A stretch of DNA of 64,000 nucleotides from CBDCWT01 sp965223305. GTDB lineage: Bacteria > Planctomycetota > Planctomycetia > Pirellulales > Pirellulaceae. Of this stretch, positions 36,601 through 43,428 are shown piece after piece. Each line of letters begins with the position of its first letter. Within the stretch, counting starts at the first letter, position 1. The position numbers were made by a program, and so were the translations under genes. Location: contig CBDCWT010000084.1 in the NCBI GenBank assembly GCA_965223305.1, positions 310,001-374,000 on the forward strand. The letters run 5' to 3'. The notes under the pieces are model-generated. The model ran no database searches. It saw only the letters and a list, made by a program, of their open reading frames with translations, and was not told where the DNA came from.

Positions 36601-37365
36601 ATGGTCACCACGCTTGGGATTGTCGAGGTCCCTGATCTTGGTCTGAGTGGATCCGATCAAATCAGTTTCGCTGGTCGCCAGCTTGGCGGCAGACCGCTGC
36701 TGGATTGGGTCATCCGCCGAGCGACTGATTCTCTCTTGCTGGACCGTGTGGTCGTTCTGTTCAGTCCTCAGCAGGAAACGTCGCTCCGGCAGCTGATACC
36801 TTCTGACGTGTCGGTCGTCGTCAGCCGGCAACCAGACGCTCTTGGGCGTTTCGCCGCCGCGTGTCGGGAGTTTGATGCCACCAAAGTTGTGCGCATCCGT
36901 CTCGACTGTCCTTTCGTGGACCCAGAGCTGATCGATCGATTGATCTGCACGGCCAATGCGCATCCTGGCTGCGATTACATCGGCTATTGTGTTGGCAGTG
37001 GCGAGCCAACGGTACGGTCTCGCCTGGGTATGTTCGCCGAGTGGTGCCGCACTGAAGCCGTCTACGATTCCGATGCGACGGCGGTCGGAAGTGATCGGCG
37101 CGAGGTCACCCGTTTTATCCTCTCGCACGCAGAGATCTTTCAACTTCGGCTCATTCCGGTCCCACCGCAGCTGGACCGCCCCGATTTGCGGCTGACGATT
37201 GCGGGTGAAGAGGACTGGGAAAACGTCTACACGATCCTGGAGGCTTTGGGGCCGGATGATCTGGATTGGCAAGCGATCGCTTGTCTCTTGGATCAGCAAC
37301 CGGCGTTGCGGCAGCGAATGGCAGACTTGAACCTTGCGGAAGAAAACGCCGCTGCCGGTTCGTAA
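36601..37365 (+). CDS. SpsF-like cytidylyltransferase family protein (nucleotide-sugar transferase fold)
   Basis: 254 residues. It has the layout of CMP-sugar nucleotidyltransferases of the spore-coat polysaccharide SpsF/KdsB kind: LGGRPLLDWVIRRATDSLLLDRVVVLF, then VVSRQPDALGRFAAACREFDATKVVRIRLDCPFVDPELIDRLI with the metal-binding aspartate in the R-x-D-CPFVDP motif, and late DRPDLRLTIAGEEDWENVYTILEAL. However, the usual N-terminal ARxxSxRLPGK signature is absent (SDQISFAGRQLGGRP is in its place), so catalytic competence is doubtful. It sits just before a frameshifted HAD hydrolase gene. Confidence 0.8.
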   Translation: MVTTLGIVEVPDLGLSGSDQISFAGRQLGGRPLLDWVIRRATDSLLLDRVVVLFSPQQETSLRQLIPSDVSVVVSRQPDALGRFAAACREFDATKVVRIRLDCPFVDPELIDRLICTANAHPGCDYIGYCVGSGEPTVRSRLGMFAEWCRTEAVYDSDATAVGSDRREVTRFILSHAEIFQLRLIPVPPQLDRPDLRLTIAGEEDWENVYTILEALGPDDLDWQAIACLLDQQPALRQRMADLNLAEENAAAGS

Positions 37366-37424
37366 CCGGCGATTGGACCGAGTTTGGTCTCACTTCGTCC
37401 CCGTGACAAGGAAGTCAGATTGGG

Positions 37425-38162
37425 ATGCGTGGTACTCTAAGCCGCGAAGTGCTCAAGATCGACCGGCGGCAGCAGATCGATCATGTAGTGCTCGACATGT
37501 GTGGTGTGCTCTACGACGACTCTGAGTGGAAGCGCTGGTTGTTGGGACTCGTGACGCGAATGGGGCTGCATACGCACTATGCGCCTTTCTTTCGACTGTG
37601 GGATCGTGAGTTCCAACGCGACATCTGGTGCGGTCGCCGGGACTTCTGGTCGGCCTACGGAGCGTTTTTGCTGGCAGCAGGTCTCTCCCCGGCTCAGATC
37701 GACGAAGTCGCAGCGGCCACGCGCGCGAAGCTGCGACTTTTCGACGATCGAATTCGGACCGTTCGGCGGCGTGGTGGCCGCACTGCGCCAGCTAGCCGCG
37801 GCGGGGACGACGTTGATCGTGGTCAGCCGCTCACCGCAGACGCAGGCCGAGATGCGAGATCGGATAGCGCGGCTGGGTTTCGGTGCTCTACCGATTGAAA
37901 GTGATTTCTACCTCGGATCCGAGTTTCGTCGAGGACGCGGATCACTACTTTCACTGGCTTTGCGAGCTGGGGCGGTTCGTTCCAGCCAGAACGGCCTATC
38001 TGGGGCCGCGACAGCGAAGACTTGCTGGCAGCTGCCCGCTGCGGCTTGTTGACCATTGCCTTTAACCATGATGCCGACGCCGACGCCGATCTCTACCTCG
38101 AGCAGTTCGACCAGCTGTTGAACGTAATTCGCGACGAACCTCGGCTGCTGGCAGCAGGCTAA
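37425..38162 (+). pseudogene. HAD-superfamily hydrolase, three apparent +1 frameshifts
   Basis: The ATG at 37425 starts a HAD-like protein: motif I VVLDMCGVLYDDS, then WCGRRDFWSAYGAFLLAAGLSP. The frame breaks three times, always needing one base removed: near the T4 run at 37738-37741 (before EFGPFGGVVAALRQLAAAG), near CC at 37911-37912 (between ESDFY and SDPSFVEDADHYF) and at GGGG 38002-38005 (between TAYLG and RDSEDLLAAARCGLL). After repair the C-terminus reads FNHDADADADLYLEQFDQLLNVI, ending at the TAA at 38160. HAD enzymes act on phosphate esters or similar bonds; the substrate cannot be told. It is either a decayed gene or a low-quality stretch. Confidence 0.72.
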
Positions 38163-38376
38163 CGGTCGCAGCTGCCGCAGCGCTATCATGCACGTTGGCA
38201 AGGCTCTACAGCACCAAGTAGCCATTTGGTGTTTTTCTTCCCTTGCATCTGTAGCTGTTGAACTTCGATGGCGATTCCAGCACCTCTGGCAGTGGAAAGT
38301 GCCCGCGAGCCACATGGCCGTTGCTGTACCGCGCCATTCCATTGTGGAAGCGATACTCCGGCGCTCTGTCGGCTGG

Positions 38377-38382
38377 TATAAT
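38377..38382 (+). promoter_or_regulatory. Candidate -10 box (TATAAT) for hicB, leaderless geometry
   Basis: A perfect TATAAT lies only 6 bases before the hicB ATG, so the transcript would start at or next to the start codon. No good -35 was seen. It may be a chance match in a non-canonical promoter background. Confidence 0.3.
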
Positions 38383-38388
38383 TGGAGC

Positions 38389-38604
38389 ATGACCACGTCG
38401 AACTACAATGCAGTGATCCGCAGAGACGGCGAATGGTGGATAGGCTGGATTGAAGAGGTTCCTGGCGTCAACACGCAGGGATCTTCACGCGACGAGTTGC
38501 TAGCGAATCTCCGTGAAGCGCTTTCGGAAGCGCTCGAGATGAACCGTGAAGACGCTCGGCGAGCAGCCGGTCACGACTTCGAGGAAGTCGTGATCAAACC
38601 GTGA
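38389..38604 (+). CDS. hicB: HicB-family antitoxin
   Basis: 71 residues: MTTSNYNAVIRRDGEWWIGWIEEVPGVNTQGSSRDELLANLREALSEALEMNRE. This is the compact HicB fold (RNase-H-like) with the typical sequence GxWxxxxxExPGxxxxGxxxxEAxxNLxEAL. In type II HicBA modules, HicB neutralises the HicA mRNA interferase. HicA follows with a GTGA overlap but is frameshifted. The protein lacks an added DNA-binding domain, so autoregulation would need another partner. Confidence 0.85.
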   Translation: MTTSNYNAVIRRDGEWWIGWIEEVPGVNTQGSSRDELLANLREALSEALEMNREDARRAAGHDFEEVVIKP

Positions 38605-38791
38605 AACGCCGGGATCTAATCCGCCATCTCGTCGACCACGGATGTGAATTGGTCCGTGAAGGCGGCAGCCACTCCTGGTGGGGCAATCCCAGAGAACGGG
38701 CGGCGGTCAGCGGTGCCAAGACACAAAGAAAGTCTCGGATGTGTTGGCCCGCAAGATCTGTCGCGATCTGGGAATCGCCGAACCTTGGTGA
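38601..38791 (+). pseudogene. hicA: HicA-family mRNA interferase toxin, two apparent +1 frameshifts
   Basis: GTG at 38601 overlaps the hicB stop. The frame begins MKRRDLIRHLVDHGCELVREGGSHSWWGNP, typical of HicA (its catalytic His lies in the GGSHS motif). Continuity is then lost: NGRRSAVPRHKE is in the next frame (shift near 38691-38696) and VSDVLARKICRDLGIAEPW with stop TGA at 38789 in the third (shift near AAA 38729-38731). Joined, they make a normal HicA of about 62 residues. As written the toxin is inactive, leaving an orphan antitoxin, unless these are base errors. Confidence 0.78.
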
Positions 38792-38835
38792 TCATCTTCG
38801 GTGTCCCAAATATCGACGGGTTTACGATAACAGGC

Positions 38836-39828
38836 ATGAAAGTACACCACCCAGCGCTCTGCGCTGCCGTAATGCTCACCTTCCTCCCGGCTGCTGCAGG
38901 TGAGGAGGGAGATGCTGTCGAGTCTTCCCACATCGAGCGCGGCGAACTGTCCGTCGTGTTTCGTGACAATTCGCGGTCACCGCAAGAACTAAGCGGTCTC
39001 GATGCGTTGTTCAACCTCCGGCATGCTCCGAACTACGACGCCTTCGATCCGGAGACGCGCGGCGCCTCGGCCGGGTTGAACTTCGAGCACATCATCTCGG
39101 GGCACCGCAGCCCAAAAAACAAGTTCACGCCTCGCCACGGCCGCTACACACTCCATGAGTTATCGGACGGCCGGTCGGTGCAGCTCCAGCGGCGGGCAGA
39201 AGATAGCCCGTGGAATGTGTCCAGCACACTGACGTACGTCGTCACCGACCCGCATTACATTGACTTTGAGTTCCGCTGCACACCCCATGACGCTTCGCAG
39301 TTCGGACGCCGTGGGTACGCGCTGTTCTTCTTTGCTAACTACATGAACGATGTCGATGATGTGTCACTGCACTTTCGTGGCTACGAGTCTGCCGACGATT
39401 CAGAAGCTTGGATTGCCGCCAACGCACCAAAAGGCCATCCGGATTGGAATCGCGGTGGAAACTATCGGGCTTTGCACGCGGATGATCTGGAATACGACGA
39501 TGACGTTCGCTTCCGGTTGAACACCTGGTCCTATGACTGGCCGCGGATCGCCAAACCGTTCTACTACGGTCGTGCTGCGCGTGGGATGACGCTGATTCTG
39601 ATGTTCGACCGTCTTCATTCCGAGCTGGATCAGATTCGCTTCAGCCTTTACAAGTTCAAACTGCCGAGGCATCCTCGTCCCGCGTGGGACTTCCAATACG
39701 TGATCAACTAGGTCGAGTCTCAAGTTGAATACGGCTTTCGCGGCCGGCTCGTCTGGAAGAAGTTTGTCAGTGCCGAGGACTGCTTGGCCGAATACGAACG
39801 CTGGGCCACTGACCTCAAAGGCGAGTGA
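38836..39828 (+). pseudogene. Secreted protein of unknown family, interrupted by an in-frame amber codon
   Basis: ATG at 38836 (MKVHHPALCAAVMLTFLPAAAG) starts a secreted protein with LNFEHIISGHR, KPFYYGRAARGMTLILMF and PRPAWDFQYVIN, then TAG at 39709-39711. The frame goes on without other stops for 38 codons (VESQVEYGFRGRLVWKKFVSAEDCLAEYERW) to TGA at 39826. The paralogue at 47339-48337 has the same order (LNFEHI, YFGVSHGMALVQMF, PAWDFQFLIEDYQVGQRYQMVMRAMY), and its C-terminus aligns with the part after TAG. So the amber codon cuts a gene whose natural length is about 330 residues. Function unknown. Confidence 0.78.
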
Positions 39829-41102
39829 GAGGAGTCGTGCAGCTTTTAAGCTTGTGCGTGATTTCGTCACTCTCCCCACGGGGAGAGTCGGCCCGAAGGG
39901 CCGGAGAGGGGGGGGGTACGCCTCGGGGCGATCACTCCCGGGAAGCCCTCCTCGGACGCTACGCGTCGGTTTCGCTGGGGAACCGTGGGCTAACGCCCAG
40001 CGGCTGATTTTGTCGGGATCCGGGAGGGCGAGGCTCCTGCCGAGCCGTTTGGTCACGTATCGTTTTCGTGTTTATTGTGCTTGTGGCGGACGGCACACGG
40101 AGTGTGCCTGCTACATTAATCGGCCTACGTTTTCGGGAGAGGGAGCACGCCTCGGACGATCACTCCCGGGAAGCCCTCCCCGGACGCTACGCGTCGGTTT
40201 CGCTGGGGAACCGTGGGCTAACGCCCAGCGGCTGATTTTGTCGGGCTCCGGGAGGGCGAGGCTCCCGCCGAGCCGTTTGGTCACGTGTCGTTTTCGTGTT
40301 TATTGTGCTTGTGGCGGACGGCACACGGAGTGTGCCTGCTACATTAATCGGCCTACGTTTTCGGGAGAGGGAGCACGCCTCGGGGCGATCACTCCCGGGA
40401 AGCCCTCCTCGGACGCTACGCGTCGGTTTCGCTGGGGAACCGTGGGCTAACGCCCAGCGGCTGATTTTGTCGGGATCCGGGAGGGCGAGGCTGGGATGGT
40501 GAAACGTTCTTCACAACATGTGGTAGTCGCCGAGCGAACTTGTCCCAACATCTTCGATGCTATCGGGCGCAGCATAGGAGTTTGCCTCGAATTGCATTGG
40601 TTTTTTGACAACTAGCATGCATTGCTCCCACCAAATGTTGCGATAGCAATTGCTTTTTGACACTGCCTGTTGTGGTCCAAAGTTTTCGTCACCCCAGGGC
40701 GAGGCTCCTGCCGAGCCGTTTGGTCACGTGTCGTTTTCGTGTTGATTCTGCTTGTGGCGGACGGCACACGGAGTGTGCCTGCTACATTAATCGGCCTACG
40801 TTTTCGGGAGAGGGAGCACGCCTCGGGGCGATCACTCCCGGGAAGCCCTCCCCGGACGCTACGCGTCCGACCCTCCCGCGCGCGGGAGGGTAACGGTGAA
40901 TGTCCCGCAGGTTTGTTTAACTGTGATGCCGTAAAAGCTGCACAGCCTCCGCGCGGGAGGGTGAGGTGGATGTCCCACCCATCATAAGATCGGCGGGGGC
41001 CCTGCCAATCGGCAAAGTTGTACTAAAGTTCCCTGTTTATTATGCCGAACTGCATGTACAGAAACGCTGGATCCACCTCAAGTCTCTTGAGCGAGTCTGC
41101 CA
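39829..41102. repeat. Composite repeat array, period about 228 bp
   Basis: The modules occur in order: GGGAGGGCGAGGCTCCTGCC element, GGCACACGGAGTGTGCC hairpin with CTACATTAATCGGCCTACG, ATCACTCCCGGGAAGCCCTC, GGACGCTACGCGTC and GTGGGCTAACGCCCAGCGGC. The landmark CTACATTAAT is at 40111, 40339 and 40782: the first two define a 228-bp tandem unit, the third is separated by about 215 bp of unique sequence (40500-40690). A 22-bp palindrome lies at 40870-40891. Long open frames through this region are repeat-driven and not believable genes. Confidence 0.8.
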
Positions 41103-41348
41103 ATGCGTTGCGCATGGATGCTACTTCTGCTTGCGCTGCCGATCACCGCGGGATGTGCGATGTGCTGCAGTGATGACGACTACAACTACGCGGCGTACGG
41201 AGGCAGATGGCAGCGCACCGACATGCGGCACGGTCGCGTTGGTTCTGCGTTTGCGCCGAGCGACGGATTTGCCGAGGAGCTTTCTACCGTCCCCCTCGAG
41301 TCGACACTGCCTGGCGAACCAACCCTGGCGCCACCTGCGGAACTCTGA
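41103..41348 (+). CDS. Small probable lipoprotein
   Basis: 81 residues with MRCAWMLLLLALPITAGC at the N-terminus, a signal sequence followed by Cys in a lipobox-like context (TAGC), then CCSDDDYNYAAYGG and a Pro-rich C-terminus. Short Cys-containing lipoproteins of this kind are frequent in planctomycetes. No known function. It stands alone between repeats and the Nramp-like gene. Confidence 0.6.
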   Translation: MRCAWMLLLLALPITAGCAMCCSDDDYNYAAYGGRWQRTDMRHGRVGSAFAPSDGFAEELSTVPLESTLPGEPTLAPPAEL

Positions 41349-41606
41349 GCTTTGTTGGATAGCAAAGCCAGGTCGTGCAGACTTTGCCCCAACGTTCCGC
41401 CGCTATCCGATCGTAGCCGAACTCGCCAGAGTTTGGCGGAACGCGGATTCGTCTAGATTCTGGCAGACGGGGCAAGATTCTCTGGTTTGCAGTCGAGCGA
41501 ATGCTTTTCTTACGACTCGCCCTAGGGTACGGTTAGCACTCGTAGACGTGCTCACGCTTTTCTAGCTGTACGGCAGCGCCGGCAAGGGTCCCAGCGAGTC
41601 ATCACC

Positions 41607-43415
41607 ATGTCTGAAGAATCAACCTCCGGTTCCCGTAGCGCGATCTCGATCGAGGCACCGCCGAAGCACATTGCCGGCATACTGCAACGGCTGGGCCCGG
41701 GGTTGATCATCGCCGGCTCTATTGTGGGATCAGGTGAGCTCATCGCCACCACGAAGACGGGCGCCGAAACGGGTTTTTTCTTGCTGTGGCTGATCATCAT
41801 CGGTTGCCTGATCAAGGTCTTTTCGCAGGTTGAGTTCGGACGCTATTCGATTGTGACCGGCAAGACGACGATGGACGGGTTGGCCGAAGTCCCCGGCCCG
41901 CGCATACCGGGCCATGGCAATTGGTTGACCTGGTACTGGTTCTTGGTCTTCCTGGCGACGATTGGGCAGGTGGGGGGCATCGTCGGCGGTGTGGGCCAGG
42001 CGCTCCAAATCAGCGTCCCGATCACTGAGAGTGGCCGTCAGTTCAACCGGCAGGTCGATGTGGAAACCGAGTATACCGTGGCGATCGGTGAGCTGAGTTT
42101 GGCGCAGCGCAAAGCGGATGAGGGCGACGCGGCTGGACAGGCTCGGGTCGCCGAGCTCCGCCCGCAGATTGAGGAGCTCGCGCCGAAGTTCATCGAAGAG
42201 CGGTTGGTGGTTGCTCGCGAACAGGCAACACGGCTGCGCCGTGACTCCGCCACCAGCGAGCGGGCTGCACGGGAACTGGAACTCCTGGAAGCTGCGCAAG
42301 CCAAAGTTGAAGCGCGCATCCAAGCAAACGGCATGCGACCCGAACTTGTCTTCGACGACGCGACGGAGGACTTGCTGGGTGATCGCAACAAGGCGCTGCG
42401 AGCGGCTGTGGGGAACTTCGGCCGCCGCACCAGCCGGGACGACGAGATCTGGGCACTGGTCATAGCGATCATCACGGCAGTCGTACTTGTCGTCGGCCGC
42501 TATGGGCTCATCCAGTCCTTTTCAACTGTTCTTGTGGCGTCGTTCACTTTCATCACCGTCGTCAACTTGGTCATGTTGCAGACCAACTCGTACTGGGCCG
42601 TATCGACTGAGGACCTGATCTCCGGCCTGACGTTTCGGTTGCCTCCTCCATCACCCGGTGCCACGACAACTGCCAGTGTGGCCACTGCCTTGGCTGCCTT
42701 CGGGATCATCGGCGTGGGCGGCAACGAGTTGATTGCGTATCCCTACTGGTGTTTGGAGAAGGGCTACGCCCGGTTCACTGGTCCCCGTGACGATAGCCAG
42801 GAATGGGAGGCGCGGGCCCGTGGCTGGATGCATGTAATGCACTGGGACGCCTGGTGTTCGATGGTCGTCTACACCTTTGCCACTTTGGCCTTCTTTCTGC
42901 TCGGCGCAGCGATCCTGGGACGAACAGGTCTCAATCCTGCCAACGAAGACATGATACGCACCCTGGGAGTGATGTACGAGCCGGTGTTCGGCGCCGTGGC
43001 GAGGTGGGTGTTTTTGTTCGGGGCTTTCGCCGTGCTGTACTCGACATTTTTTGTGGCAACGGCCAGCATGGCGCGCGTCGTTCCGGACGGGTTGCGCGTG
43101 ATGGGAATCGGGCCCACGGATCAAGCTTCGTATCAGCTTTGGGTGCGCGGTGTCAGCGCGGTTTTTCCGCTTCTCTGCGTGCTGGTTTACTGCCTTTTCA
43201 GCCAACCGGCCGCGTTGGTGTTGATCGGCGGCGTGATGCAGGGAATCATGCTACCGATGCTTGCCGGAGCGGCACTCTTCTTCCGCTATCGGCGCACCGA
43301 CTCGCGGATCACCCCTAAATTGCTGTGGGACATCTTCCTCTGGGTGTCTGCGGCAGGAATGCTCGTCACCGGCCTGTGGACCGTTTGGACGAAGATCGAA
43401 CCCTGGTTCCTGTAG
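41607..43415 (+). CDS. Nramp-like transporter with a large charged insertion and altered metal motif
   Basis: 602 residues. The N-terminus LGPGLIIAGSIVGSGELIATTKTGAETGF aligns with Nramp transmembrane helix 1, but the DPGN metal-binding motif is replaced by GSGE. About ten hydrophobic helices follow. Between helices 3 and 4 there is an insertion of about 140 residues (133-275) that is Ala/Glu/Arg-rich and probably a coiled coil. The helix-6 region reads AFGIIGVGGNELIAYPYW instead of the Met-containing motif of classical members. So manganese or iron transport should not be assumed. It is convergent with the sugar dehydrogenase gene, 13 bp away. Confidence 0.82.
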   Translation: MSEESTSGSRSAISIEAPPKHIAGILQRLGPGLIIAGSIVGSGELIATTKTGAETGFFLLWLIIIGCLIKVFSQVEFGRYSIVTGKTTMDGLAEVPGPRIPGHGNWLTWYWFLVFLATIGQVGGIVGGVGQALQISVPITESGRQFNRQVDVETEYTVAIGELSLAQRKADEGDAAGQARVAELRPQIEELAPKFIEERLVVAREQATRLRRDSATSERAARELELLEAAQAKVEARIQANGMRPELVFDDATEDLLGDRNKALRAAVGNFGRRTSRDDEIWALVIAIITAVVLVVGRYGLIQSFSTVLVASFTFITVVNLVMLQTNSYWAVSTEDLISGLTFRLPPPSPGATTTASVATALAAFGIIGVGGNELIAYPYWCLEKGYARFTGPRDDSQEWEARARGWMHVMHWDAWCSMVVYTFATLAFFLLGAAILGRTGLNPANEDMIRTLGVMYEPVFGAVARWVFLFGAFAVLYSTFFVATASMARVVPDGLRVMGIGPTDQASYQLWVRGVSAVFPLLCVLVYCLFSQPAALVLIGGVMQGIMLPMLAGAALFFRYRRTDSRITPKLLWDIFLWVSAAGMLVTGLWTVWTKIEPWFL

Positions 43416-43428
43416 GCGCAGACCGTCG

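Noticed and set aside
37425..38162. Programmed ribosomal frameshifting in the HAD gene
   Set aside because: Three shifts of the same sign in one short gene, without a common slippery motif or structure, fit error or decay much better.
39709..39711. Pyrrolysine at the amber codon
   Set aside because: Pyrrolysine is not expected in this group, the position is not an active-site residue, and no insertion element was seen. Mutation or error is simpler.
39725..40450. Long open frame of about 240 codons through the repeat array
   Set aside because: Its protein repeats because the DNA repeats (ADGTRSVPA-like and GRSLPGSPP-like strings), and the same strings arise in other frames at other intergenic sites. 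There is no ribosome-binding site.
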